Below are positions 49,139-60,076 of a stretch of 64,000 bases of DNA, piece after piece (positions within the stretch are counted from its first letter, which is position 1; every line of letters starts with the position of its first letter). A program made the position numbers and the translations under genes. The stretch comes from Collybiopsis luxurians FD-317 M1. Lineage: Eukaryota > Basidiomycota > Agaricomycetes > Agaricales > Omphalotaceae. The DNA lies in the NCBI GenBank assembly GCA_000827265.1, contig KN834749.1, positions 3,190,818 to 3,254,817 of the forward strand. The letters run 5' to 3'. Under the pieces are notes generated by a model. The model saw only the letters and a list, made by a program, of their open reading frames with translations, did no database searches and had not been told where the DNA came from.

Positions 49139-50813
49139 TCAGAAAGACTCTTCAGATTCAGGCTCGGTCTTTTCGTCTTCGTCATCCTCTTCCGCCTCAC
49201 GCTCAACCTCCAAGTAGTCAGAACGAAATCGATCTAGGAAACGGCGCGGTAAGAAAATTGAATGCTGGGAGAACGCTCGATACGCACCGTAATCGTCAAC
49301 GTCGAGTTCAAGAGTGAAATACTTCCATTGCCCACGACGAACTGGAAGCGTGGGAAGATTAAAGGCAGTATCTTTCGGTATGACAAAAATGAAGATCCTC
49401 TCGGCCACCCTGGCAGCATTGAACCGCGCATTCAAATCCTTCAAGCCTTTGAGAGAAAATTCGTGGGTATGGGCAGCGGTGTGCTGGAATACGAAGCCAA
49501 CCCTGTTCTGGTAACAAAAAGCATCGTATGTAGGATTTTCGCCTTGAAGAGGGACATAAAATCGGCCGTCGGTTATGGTGGTGTTAGGTTGGCTTTTGTT
49601 GGAGAAAAGTTTCATTCGAGAGTAGGCGAGATTCAACTCCTTTCTAGCACCACCGTGTTCTGGGATGAGGCTGCCTTGAAATCCTCGGGATAGCATCTCA
49701 TCGGCGATCACTTCGAAGAGGTAGCCACGTGAAACACTCAACCGACCGGATGATTGAAATAGCTCGAAGAGTTCCCGTCTTTCCCTCAGGTCTTCAATCG
49801 TCATTGCAGCGGTGATCATCCGCAGGACAGTACGAGAGCGTAAACGATAAATGAAACCTGTGATAGAGGTGGACGAGGAATAGGTCTCGATACATCTGTG
49901 GGTAATTAGTTTATCGGAGTCGGGACGCGAAATGTACTTCTTCAGATCTGCCTTCGGGAGCGCGCTGATTAGTTTCTTCATCATGGTGTGATATTCCTCC
50001 AAGGTTTTGTGACTATTGAGTAACTCAAAGCCAATTCGAAAGTCGGGGCCATAAAATTTCCAAGCGAGTTCCAGATCTTTCTGTAATTCTGGAACTCGGT
50101 CGCTGAAATTTAGATTCCACCTGTTCAAGGGTAAGATTAAGGGGTTGAGGATATCCAAAGTGAAAAACTTACACTGCAAAGGCCTCATCACGAGAAGGGG
50201 CTTTTGGAACAAAGACAGCTGCCTCCCGCTCTTTTTGGTAATTCTTAATTCGGTCTTCCTTGGGTGATGACACCAGAACGGTGTATACTTTCATGGTACC
50301 ATCTGAAAATAACTCGAGACCTTGTGCAGAGTCCGCGTCAACAAGGGCAGGTATGCCATGAAAGAGGGGTTTCATGAGGACGGAGTTGTTTCTGGGGATA
50401 AAAACACCGTCCGATGTGAATATGTTGCATTCCCTTTTGAAATAGACCACCGATTGACCCCGAGAAATTAAAAGGAGAAGAAGATAAGGGAGAAAAGTAC
50501 TCTTGCCTGAATAGGCCAGATTATTTTATTGATAGCGAAGAGGGAATAACGACGCACCAATACCTGGAGTCCCGACGACCAAACACCCAAGTGATCCGGT
50601 CCGCATGTCTGCTTCAATCTTCTTGACTGTATCCACGTATTCGTTCAACACTACAATGCGATCTCCTCGTTTCAAGAGATTTGCATTGACAGAGAGGAGG
50701 TTGCCGTCCATGACTAGCCCCTTACCCCAATGGTCTTCCCATATCTGGCCAAACGTTGAGTCATCACTAGCCTTTTTATAATGCTCAGGTGAAAGAGTTT
50801 CTAGCGTTCGCAT
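49139..50813 (-). CDS. Crinkler/RHS-like P-loop NTPase with REase-fold nuclease domain, ~523 aa
   Basis: Three exons on minus: 50813-50558, 50506-50173 and 50120-49139; phases close. The P-loop GTPGIGKST is split by intron 1. Before it, RGDRIVVLNEYVDTVKKIEA resembles the lead-in helix of RHS/Crinkler NTPases. After it, TVLVSSPKEDRIKNYQKE matches the family's S-S-P---R---W pattern. The C-terminal half has YLFEVIADEMLSRGF and PTYDAFCYQNRVGFVFQHTA, a D...QxT layout typical of REase-superfamily nucleases fused to these NTPases, then FIFVIPKD. An acidic tail ends the protein. An in-frame ATG at 50870 would add 19 residues. Crinkler-type proteins are effectors in oomycetes and chytrids. In basidiomycetes a conflict or host-defence role is proposed but untested here. 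Confidence 0.65.
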
Positions 50814-50870
50814 GATCGTCGAAGTGATCGTCGAAGTATAATGTCGAAAGATAATGTCGATAATTCTCAC

Positions 50871-52003
50871 GGTGGAGATCTGATTTATTTACAGTTAATC
50901 GTGGGTACTAAGTAGTTTAATTTGATGCTTTACCATTCTTGAACAGATCCATACACGGCGTCTCGTTGTTTATTACTGATCATGATACTAGGCCAGCTTT
51001 ATCCTTGCATTTTATAGTGAGCAGTAGACAGTTGAAGGCAAACTTCTGAGATCATATCAATTCAGGAGTAGTCAAAAGCCGGGCCCCAGCCGTCTGCTGG
51101 CCCCAGGGCCCGGCTCAGAAATTCGGAAGCCCTGGGCCGGGGCATGTAAGCGCCTAGTAAGCGCTTATTTCACGTGACAGTAAGGGATAATTTTGAAACG
51201 TTGTCCCTTAATTGGACTTGTATTTCCATGGGGGATATATCAAGTACAAATCGAGTTTTCACGATCAGGCAAGGCGCATTCAGTAGAGTCATGGTAACTA
51301 AGATTTGTTTCTTGTCAATATTGTAATTCTTGTAGTTTTGGGGCTTTTGCGACAGAGTGCCAGCAGTTGATTGTGAAGGTATGGAGGATGATACGAAAAG
51401 GTGGAATCCCCTCTATTTGCACTGGAGTCTTACTGAGGCCTTGATGCACATTATTTCTCAGACGACAGGCTGCTATTCGGAGCTTTGGCCTTACCTTTTA
51501 TGGTTGTGTAACAGCTTCTTCGTTAAAGATGACGTGAAATTGAGGGTCCGCCTTTCAAATATATGAATTTTACACAACGCTTGAATATCCCAGCTCGATA
51601 CGAAGTGTTCCTCTTCATGTGCTTCGACCGACCCCCATAATCTTCGTGGCACTCTGGGAAATTGACTCGGTCTTTATTCGTGCACGTTTTAGTGAATAAG
51701 ATCTCGAAATTGGTTCATAATCTGTACCAAGCAGTGGGATCATCATTTGGTTGAACTTACCACAGCCCTCAGTATTTCCCAAACTGTCGTCGAAGTTGAC
51801 TTAGAATGAATGGCTCGGCTCATTTTAAGCTCACCGCGGCCTCTGGAATTTCTAGAATTGCTTCAGGCTTGACTCATGTTTTTCAACATCATGCCTCATG
51901 CCTGTCGATGAGGCGATGATGGCACGCAGCTTCCTTTTTCCAAGTTCGAAGCCCGCATTATATAACTCAGAAGTACCCCATTTTCTTTCGCTTTTTGACC
52001 ATC
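50871..52003. other. Intergenic DNA with a GC-rich hairpin; SET copy 2 promoter at its end
   Basis: No convincing gene; the 69-codon open frame at 51,357 shows no domain. The last ~110 bp are similar to the DNA upstream of SET copy 1 (CCTCATGCC, TTCGAAG.CCG..), so the promoter was duplicated too. Confidence 0.4.
51077..51115. repeat. GC-rich perfect hairpin
   Basis: AGCCGGGCCC at 51077-51086 pairs perfectly with GGGCCCGGCT at 51106-51115. The loop contains further complementary CAGC/GCTG. It stands out from AT-richer surroundings. It could be the end of a short element or a transcript terminator-like structure. Confidence 0.7.
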
Positions 52004-53862
52004 ATGAAGCGCGGTTTCCTTGACTCTGAAAAGGCTAAGAAGAAGCTTGAAAGCTCTCAATCTAGCTCCTCTAAAAAGCTTACTACACCGTCTAGTTATG
52101 GGACCATTCCAGAGACCGGTGAACATTTTTAGATCTAATTTTCTCTCTTTGTACTAACGACTGCTTTTATTTTATTCGAGGGGTACCCAAGGACTACGAG
52201 ACCAAGTTCGAAGCTCAAGAGTATTCTGGTTTCAAAATGGATTACGATCCAAGGGAAATGATCTGGACCTCTGTTCCTCTTGTTGATCATCGTTGCAAGC
52301 TTGCGGATATGCCGGAAGGTTGGACTGAGTGTCTAATTTCTGGACCACTGAAGCACATCATACACGAGACTCCCGACTTTCCTCGTGAGCCCTTGTCTCC
52401 CTCGGGAGGTAAAGCCTATTGGATTGGTCCAGCAGGCAACAAAGGAATATGGATGTTTTCGAAACGTTTCATGGCAGCCAGAGAGATGATAGTAGATGAA
52501 AGGCCCATGATGCTCATGCCGAGCTGTACCGCCGCTGCCAGCAAGAATCTAACCATGAAAAATGTTGGCGAATACACTGTTGAGCAGCGGAAACAAATCG
52601 TTTTGCACGGATTGAACAGGATGGTGCAGGTTACGTTTGACCGTATGCCTCCGGAACATCAAAAGGCTTTCATGGAGCTTCACAACAGTCACACGCATGA
52701 TGGGAGTGGGGAGCTTGTAGGGTAAGTCCGTTCCACCGTATTCTATCTGTTGTGCTTCCAATACTCAACATCGGTGTAGACGTGTGCGGACTAATGCTCT
52801 TAAGGTGAACGACGAAAAAACGTGAATGCTCACTGCGACTTCTTAACCACTGTTTTTGAATCAGGCTCTTCCAGACACAACCGGGAGAGCTGGAAGTTAT
52901 GTGGTCATCTGCAAGGATTTATCCAGGATCAACCATAGGTAAGCATGTCCCGATAATCCATCCATATCCGTACCCCCGAACAATTATTTAAGTCTATTCC
53001 ATTCAGCTGCTGCCCGAACACTATGAGTGCCTGGCGTACCAACACTTTCACTCTTTGTCTCTTCACTGTATGAGATATCCTGGCCCACACTGAGATCACC
53101 CTATCTTACTGCAAAGTCCTTGCCTAACCCCTACCCCAGTGCACCTTTGGCATGAGCCTAACCACTAACCCTAACCATCTAACCACCTAACCACCTACCT
53201 GACCCCCCAATAGAGCCATTTGTTGGCAATGTCGCAGACAGTTCCCACAAGTTAGGGCTAGCAGAGCTAGCCCTAATGGGAACTGCCTGCAACATTGCTT
53301 GATCTTAGGGTAGTCACCAGTAGTTAGCAAAGGATTGTTCACAATCATTTGTTTGGTAGCACCAAAGATTGTGAACAATAGCTGTGGCATTGGGTGGAGC
53401 TAAAGCTCTCATATTTTACAGTATCAATCCCTGTGTCTGCAGTGCAGCAACAGTAGCCTGGCCCAAATCAGGCTCACCAACCAACACTGCGCACTATTCA
53501 AAGAGGGCCTCTTTCTCAGCCCGCCTTCTTATGCAATGCCCTTGCCACCAGGCCAGCCAAGAGACTCATGGATCGAAGTATTCGTCGAGCGGCTCCAAGA
53601 GCTGGAGGAGGAACAACTTGAAGCATCCCGTGAATATAAAAGGACCCTTTTCCAGCTGGTAAAGGGAAATGCCTACCTGCAAAATGTCGGACAGGTGCTT
53701 TTGTTTGCAAATAGGTTGAAGAATCTGTATAAAGCTTGGGAATCGGAGGATTTGAACGTGATGTATTTGAGCGAAGAAGGTATCAAGAGTACTCCGGCGT
53801 ATCTCATGGGAGAGATGAGTCGTTTGGGTCTGCCTATGCCAGTTATGGGGTTCCAAGCGTAG
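52004..53862 (+). pseudogene. SET-domain protein pseudogene, copy 2, with inserted hairpin DNA
   Basis: Exons 52004-52118, 52181-52721, 52780-52804, 52865 to ~52938 and 53007 onward splice cleanly. They encode MKRGFLDSEKAKKK, then KGIWMFSKRFMAAREMIVDE (glossy SET start, G-[FW]-x-x-[RK]-x-I-x-x-x-x-I-x-x-E pattern), SHTHDGSGELVGRVRTNAL, VVICKDLSRINHR and SCCPNTMSAWRTNTF, the RINHSCxPN SET core. The frame then meets TGA at 53071 (where VRDI is expected) and TAA at 53125 after SYCKVLA. About 270 bp of unrelated hairpin-rich DNA follow. The C-terminal part resumes at ~53,440 (CLQCSNSSLAQIRL, ALFKEGLFLSPPSYAM, then helices to 53862). Both stops fit C-to-T changes (CGA, CAA). Lysine methyltransferase function is likely lost. 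Confidence 0.75.
53130..53400. mobile_element. Hairpin-rich insertion inside SET copy 2, possible MITE
   Basis: The inserted DNA holds a near-perfect palindrome, 53226-53298 (GCAATGTCGCAGACAGTTCC pairing with GGAACTGCCTGCAACATTGC; inner TTAGGGCTAGC with GCTAGCCCTAA). A second inverted pair is 53334-53346 and 53367-53379 (ATTGTTCACAATC with GATTGTGAACAAT). Just upstream, 53158-53205 is a degenerate CTAACC repeat. SET copy 1 has nothing like it at this place. No clear target duplication is visible. Confidence 0.55.
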
Positions 53863-54219
53863 CATGTAGATTCATTCGTCTTGCGATGTTTTTCTTGCCG
53901 TCTGGCTGCGTTTGTAAAGTACAAGTTGATCGTGATGAGTGCCAAGTAGTGTACAAGTAATTTGAATGTTCGTGCTTTGCATGTTTATTACCAGTACTCC
54001 TTGCTATTCTCGGCGTTGTTTTTGCCTTGAATGGTGATCCCCCAGCCGTTACAGCTCCAGTACGCTTTGAATCTTACTTGACGCTGAAGTTGATGCCAGA
54101 TTCTCAGTCGATCCTGGCGGCAAAATACCATCTCGGCTAATCTTGAAACCGCATCCAACTCCTAGGCCTATTATCATTACACACAACTCCTCTTCCTTCC
54201 GTCCACAGAGTCTGTTCCC
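53863..54219. other. No gene seen
   Basis: Noncoding stretch between the SET pseudogene and the gag-like fragment. Confidence 0.4.
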
Positions 54220-54895
54220 ATGGCGCTTCCAACCACAGCGACACCATATACTCTATTGCCTGCTCGAAGAGAAGGTAGAGCCCCGCATTGGGTCACCAAT
54301 GACGAAATCCATCTTCCTACCTTCTTTCTTGAATTCGAGACGGTCGCACAAGCAGCTGGAATCGACAATGACCACAACCTGATGAAGCGCTCTTGCTTAC
54401 GCTACATCGACGCTGACTCGTTCCGGTTCTGGAGGACCTTGGATTCGTTCGAAGACGACGAGAAGACCTGGAACGAGTTTAAGGAGGAGGTGATCAGTCA
54501 TTATCCCGATGCCCGTGACTTACCTTGGTATATGGTCGACGATCCAGAGAAGGCCGTGGCAGAGTTTGCGCAGTCTGACATTACCAACATCGACCAACTG
54601 GCTCGGTACCACCGAGCCTATGCGGTGGTCGCACACTCGCTTGAAAAAAAGGCAAATTCTATCTCACTCCGAGGTCATTTGGTACTACACATTTGTTTTA
54701 CCAAAAAGAACGCCGCGAAAGACTCTTCGGTCCGCTACTCGATGGCAACAGGAACAAGGAAAGACGCTCGCTGGAAGACATAAAATTTATTATGCAAGCC
54801 TTGGCGATAGGGGATTCATGGTTTGGCCTCAGTGCTCCGGCCGCCGCTGCAGAACCCTCGGACGCTTGGAATCCAAACTGTCGGACTTTGTAACC
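54220..54895 (+). pseudogene. Gag-like retroelement fragment
   Basis: Reads MALPTTATPYTLLPARREGR, then APHWVTNDEIHLPTFFLEFE, then YIDADSFRFWRTLDSFEDDE and TWNEFKEEVISHYPDARD. This is the capsid-like layout of basidiomycete Ty3-type gag proteins (F..EFE, RY.D....W..L, W..FK..I...YP). At the A7 run near 54,643-54,650 the reading shifts: the downstream partner frame gives FYQKERRERLFGPLLDGNRN and IKFIMQALAIGDSWFGL before a stop. No protease, reverse transcriptase or long terminal repeats are visible, so this is a remnant or a domesticated gag piece. Confidence 0.5.
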
Positions 54896-55455
54896 CAAAC
54901 GCAGCAGAGAATTGCAACCGGCGACACCCAGCCATCTTCCAGTACCAGTCGCTCTGAGCTGCGCCTGGGACGGGTGTGACAGTACCCGATTCGCAGACTG
55001 CCCGGATCTCAAGAAATGAATTGAACATGGTCATGGACTCTAACGGTTACATTCTGTTTGATGGGTGGCAAGAAACTTCCGGAAAAGAGTAGGTACGGTA
55101 AAGGACCACTCAAGGAGCTTTCGAACGATACTACAGATCTGCACCTCTTCCTTGTTTTTGGAAAGTCGTACAGATGGACAATTACAAAGATATTCGGGAT
55201 AATATTGGGCTTCCAACTGGCTGAACCGTGTCAATGACTCTGAAATGATTGCATTGTCGTCGTTGAAACATCATTCTACACTGCAGTTGGGCCTTGGCGA
55301 GCTCGTCGCCTGACTCCAAGTCCACGCTATTGACTCCGCACGTGAACGTCATACCCCTCCGAGACGCGTCATTTACCAACCACCGCGTCAAGATCTACGT
55401 CAATAGACACTGGATTATCAGACACGACTGCGCACCATATTTTGGTTTGAAACGC
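54896..55455. other. Intergenic, upstream of HSP12
   Basis: No gene seen. One CCCCT (stress-response-element-like) word lies near 55,352, about 215 bp upstream of the HSP12 ATG. A single copy of so short a word is weak evidence. Confidence 0.35.
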
Positions 55456-55463
55456 TATAAAAG
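55456..55463 (+). promoter_or_regulatory. TATA box of the HSP12 gene
   Basis: A canonical TATAAAAG about 100 bp upstream of the start codon. The 5' leader that follows is C/A-rich (CCAACCAACTT), typical of strongly expressed fungal genes. Confidence 0.7.
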
Positions 55464-55565
55464 CTAGGTCGACTCTGCAAAAGGTTCTTCAGAAACTTAC
55501 CCACTACTTTCTACACCATCCAAACTTACCTACCTACAACCAACCAACTTAAACTTGAACTCATC

Positions 55566-56065
55566 ATGTCCGACAACGCACGCCAATCATTCACTGTGCG
55601 TCTACCACTTTCCTCCTTTATCGTCGGTATCCTGACTTATGTTTCCGATTGTAACAGGACAAGGCCGAGTCCGCTTTGAAGGTAATTGAACCTTGTTCGT
55701 TGGAATCGAGTGGTTCTCAACGTCCATGATTTCATTTTTCCAGCCCGACTCCCAGAAGAGCACGACTGAGCGAATGGGTGACAACATCAAGGGTACTGCC
55801 GACAGCGCTGCGTCCACTGTGCAACCCCAGGTCAGTCTACTTTTTCTACACCCGTCAGTTGATTCGCCTTGCTTACCTGAAATCGATCCGTTCCCAGAGC
55901 GAGAAATCGACTACCCAGAAGGCGGGCGATACGCTCAGCGGAAACTCGAACGAGAGCAATGTGAGTTTCTCCATATCTAGTGGGAGTATGAGTATCCGGT
56001 TCTGACAGGCTTTCTAGGAATCCATGCTTGACAAGGCCAAGGATAAGCTCGGCATGAACCACTAG
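55566..56065 (+). CDS. hsp12: HSP12/HSP9-family small stress protein, 83 aa
   Basis: Five exons: 55566-55595, 55658-55681, 55744-55830, 55898-55960 and 56018-56065, summing to 252 nt in frame. The protein begins MSDNARQSFTDKAESALKPD, contains QKSTTER, IKGTADSAASTVQPQ and EKSTTQKAGDTLSGNSNESN, and ends MLDKAKDKLGMNH. This is the full conserved pattern of the Hsp9/Hsp12 (WH11) family and a normal length. These are small, disordered-to-helical, membrane-stabilising proteins induced by heat, osmotic stress and stationary phase. It is intact and the gene has a strong TATA box. It marks the start of ordinary cellular sequence. Confidence 0.95.
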
Positions 56066-56280
56066 ATGCCTTTTCTCCATGCACATGAAACATGACCGAT
56101 CTAATTATGTCTATGAATTTGGGTGTCATTAGTCGTCCGGAATAATGTATTTGTACAGTAACTTGTCACACAAGAATGCATATTTTGTAACAAACATGAG
56201 TGTGAAGAAAGGATTATATACATTAATTTCATTCAAACATTTTACAATATGCAGAGCAAACATTGATAGACCGTCCACAG

Positions 56281-57475
56281 TCAAGATGTTCGTCGTCGAG
56301 GGTCACTACTCGCCCCATTACTGCCTAACGACATAAACATGCCAATAACACGAGTCCGAAACAGGTCCTGAGGTACAAAAACAAACGCGTCAGTACAAAA
56401 AAATCCAATCCAAGTTTCTAGGCCTACATTCTTCGCATAAACCCTCATCAGTGGCTTCACATCCTCCAACTGCCACTTATTATTCACCAGCTGCCTCTCC
56501 TGCGCCGGCCCCTCCGACGCATTCAGAAACCTGACAATAAGATTCTGAAAATCCTTCGGCTTCGTGTTGAATTCCTCCACCGTCGTAGGAAACTTTCTCT
56601 CTAGCCTATCCTTCTCCATTTGCGCCACCCGACGAGCCTCTTCCTCCCTCCGGTGAAGGTTATACATTTCCTGCTCGTGCCGCTGGCGTTCTGTTTCCAG
56701 CACCTGGTGTTCGCGCTGTCTGACCTGTTCGAGCTTTCGGTAGAGCGGGATGAGTCTTTGGAGGTAGGAGTAGTTGAGTCTGGATATGTTTGGGAGATGT
56801 GCGGGGGTTGGGGCGGTTAGGGAGAATGGGTAGGGAGGTTTGGATTCGTATAAATGCTACAGTGGCATGAAACCGAAATGAATTGAACTCTACGAGGTCA
56901 ACTAGCTAGGAAATGATAAGTCTCACCTTCTGTGCATTAGAAGCCTCAATCATATCATTCAACTCCTCCTGCGTGAAGGTTTTACGCATCGCATCCGGAT
57001 TGTCCGTATACTCCCGCCTCATCCACTCCTTAGGGTCTTCATCGAGGACCTCATTCCGACTGCGATACCGATCCTCAACGTCGTCCAGATACGCCGTCGA
57101 GTTGAGGTCGTATATTTTCGAAAGCACACTCGCGTGGTGTTTCCGCAGCTCGTCGATTTCCTTTTGGACACTCGCAGATGTTTCGGGTTCGGGTTTGGTC
57201 CAATCTGTGTTCATGATCGTGTCCAGGCTGTTGAGAGGTAACATGGGTTTGAGTTTGGGTATGCGAGTCTCTCTCGAGAAAGAGGAAAAGGAAACCTCTT
57301 ACTCTGGAATTTGTACGGAGCTGAATCGTAAGATATCGAGAGCGTGTTCGTGGGCTTCGATTTTTTGCTCTAATGTTGTAGGCTTTTCGGTGAACCCGTT
57401 TTTGCCTTCATATTTCCTGCTTGCAAGGCGGAGACCTCGACGAGGAGCAGTAGGTGGGCCTGGAGCGGTTGACAT
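56281..57475 (-). CDS. Coiled-coil protein of unknown function, 349 aa
   Basis: Three exons on minus: 57475-57303, 57227-56927 and 56856-56281; phases close to 1,050 nt. The N-terminus is Pro/Arg-rich (MSTAPGPPTAPRRGLRLASR), then a helix with EQKIEAHEHALDIL. The middle has long charged helices (VQKEIDELRKHHASVLSKIY, FTQEELNDMIEASNAQK). The C-terminal exon has YLQRLIPLYRKLEQVRQREH followed by a Glu/Arg-rich coiled coil (about 56,720-56,600) and a globular end (FQNLIVRFLNASEG, KWQLEDVKPLMRVYAKN). No signal peptide or membrane segment. I do not recognise the family. It looks intact and single-copy. The C-terminal few residues after FRTRVIG could instead be spliced differently. Confidence 0.6.
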
Positions 57476-57675
57476 TTCTGTCAAGAAGAGAGTCTGACGC
57501 GTGAAGCAGTGATGGAGGCGAGCATCAAAACTTTGTTTTGTTGGTTAGCGCCCAGGCGTATTGGGCGCTTATGGTAATGCTCATTGTTCGAGGCATTCAA
57601 AGAAAAAAATAAAGGAATCCACAACTAGTGCCCACTACAAGCAGATATAGATCGTTACACGACGGAAGGAATTTA

Positions 57676-60076
57676 TCATACAAATGGCTCATTCTCAATC
57701 CAATGCTCGACAATAGATTTTACAACGGCCGTCTGATCATGAACGCTCTTCAGAAGGGTAAAACCAAGAGTCAAATCCCCAGAATTGGTAACTAGAATCA
57801 GACTAGACTTACAAAGTGCCCCGCACCCTCTATCAGGACAAACGTCATATCACCCGCTCCTTCACCCACTTTTCGAACGTATCCTCCACTCCCATCTCCG
57901 TTCCCAGCTCCAACTCCAACTCCACCTCCACCTCCATCTCCAGTCATTCGGCTCGGAGTATCCAGAGAATGCGGCCAAGGAATTTCTTCGCTTCGTATAA
58001 ACTCCTCTTGATATGGACTCCGAATCAGTTTAAGGAAGGAAAGAACACCTGGCCAAGCGCAGTTTGCATCTTGAGCTCCGACGTAGTCTGCAGTGAAATG
58101 TATAAATCGTACACTTACAAGCGCACTACGTAGGGTACGCTAGAGCAAAAGGGAAACACGTACGTAAAACCCTGATACCATCTGCCAGTAGCGGTTCATA
58201 AAGTCGATGATGACGGAAAGTTCTTTCCAAAGCAAAAAGATGAGCAGACCGAAATGATCAAAGAACAAACCCAGCTCACGCGTCTCCGTAAAACCGAAAC
58301 GCCTTCGTAACGTTCCTATTCAAAGTCTCAAAGTTGACATAGTCCGGAACACCCAACGTATCCTTAACCTCTGGCCGATTGAAGAACTCTTTAATCCACG
58401 TGAATTCTGGGTAGCAGTTGTATATGTCGTCGACTTTGCACTAGAACGAATAATGAACACGCGATTCGTAAGAGTCGGACACACAAAGAAAGATGAAGGT
58501 ACCCGTAAAAAAAAACAGTTTTACCTACCCTCAACCGAATATCCTCCAACGAAATATTCCCCTTATACCCATCGCTCAACCTCACACAAACCTGCATTGC
58601 TTCATATCGCTTCTCAGGCGTCGACGGTACCGACGATTCCAACACATAATCCAACGCTTCTAAACACCTAGGAAGGACCGCATATCCCTCCTTGCAAGCT
58701 TGGGCACCGAACACATCGTGATTGACACAAACTTGGTGAAGGAGCCAGCGGAAGTGGGAGTATGGGTCCTGTGTATGTTCAATGTCAAGTCGTGCGTATG
58801 TATCAGTAGTGGGAATATACTATAGACCTAGACGTTTGGACTGCTCTGACTCACCGTCATCGGATTATGTATCATTAGCGATTCTAAATGAATCCTTTTC
58901 TTCCCCGATCCCGAGTCAACGGCGCGATTACCTTCCTGGATAACAGTAGCGATGTTCGGAACGTATATCCCACCATAACTTCCACCTGCTATGATTAATT
59001 TGTTGCTGAAAAGAAATACGATAGCGGTGACGCGGCGCAAAAGTTGGGATTTTTTCATCTACTTACCCAGCGAGGTGCGGAAATAGTATATAAAACTTTT
59101 GCAAAAAGTCATACACATCCAACGCAGCATCTCGGCTGTTGTTTACTTGAGGATGACCGATTGCGTAGGATAGGCCAGCCCCGACAGGCTGTTGTAATGG
59201 TTATTGATCAGTAATTCAAGTTATACAGAGTTGAGGTCGGTGTGCATATGGGCCTAAGCTCGACGAAACACACACACACACTTACATGGTCTAGTACTAT
59301 GAGGTTATATCGTTCAGTCCACCCATGAGGGTTCGCAACTAGTCCCTTAGAGGAGATCTTGCACGGGGACTCGCCTGTGCTCACGGTTTCGAAGTCGATT
59401 GAAAGTTGGAATTGAACAAAACTCGCATAGGAACTCGTAACGTGGCATAAGCATTCACGTACCGAAAAGAGCATTCGTAAGCCCACTCGTTCCTGGTCCT
59501 CCTCCCATCGTCAGTCTGTGAGCATGTCAGTTAGATGTACTATTGGAGGATGCCGATATTATTATAAAAGGAAACATGACACGTACATGACTGGGGCATT
59601 GGGATCATGCGATTCTGCTCCGAAATACCTAAATGAAACAAGATGTACTGGATGGTAAATGGGGGAAAAGAGAAGAGCTATAGGTGAATGATTATATGCG
59701 ACCGAACTCACCAGGAAAACGACCTCCTTGGGGAAGACTTTGTATCTCCCTCTAGTCCAACGTATCCGGAATATGAGGGAGTATCGAAGCCTACGCCGGG
59801 ACATAAGGATCCAGCTGCGCTAGAGATGTTGTAAAAAAAGGACGATGATGATGGGGCTGGCGAATGAGAATCCAGGTTGAAGACACTCCGTGAGCGGATG
59901 GAGGATGATCTCCAGGTAAATAGAGCTACAGCTAGTATCGACAGACACATCGCTGCAGGAATGGACTTGAAAGACCGTTGTTTTCGGCGTAAATTTGCAT
60001 GTTGATTCAAAGATACAATTGAATCCCGCATTTCTTTCGCGAATGGCGCGTATTGGCCATCAGAGTGTAAGGTCAT
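57676..60076 (-). CDS. Serine carboxypeptidase (peptidase S10), membrane-anchored
   Basis: About nine or ten short exons on minus; the first three are 60076-59712, 59628-59587 and 59515-59463. The N-terminus is cytosolic-like and basic, then one membrane segment near residues 41-55 (AAMCLSILAVALFTW) suggests a type II or signal-anchor protein of the vacuole or secretory route. S10 landmarks follow: WYFGAESHDPNAPVM, GGGPGTSG (oxyanion), ERYNLIVLDHPVGAGLSYA, and GGSYGGIYVPN with the catalytic Ser (usual motif GESYGG; here the Glu is Gly). The catalytic Asp is in YVGAQDANCAW and the His in EGAGHF. The end is VHDQTAVVKSIVEHWIENEP. A Gly/Val-rich insertion from a CTCCAA/CTCCAC repeat (~57,910-57,945) is in the last third. 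It removes C-terminal residues from peptides. Intermediate exon borders are approximate. Confidence 0.85.

Noticed and set aside
53158..53205. Interstitial telomere repeat
   Set aside because: Only one or two perfect CCCTAA units; the rest is degenerate CTAACC. Mentioned only as context of the insertion.
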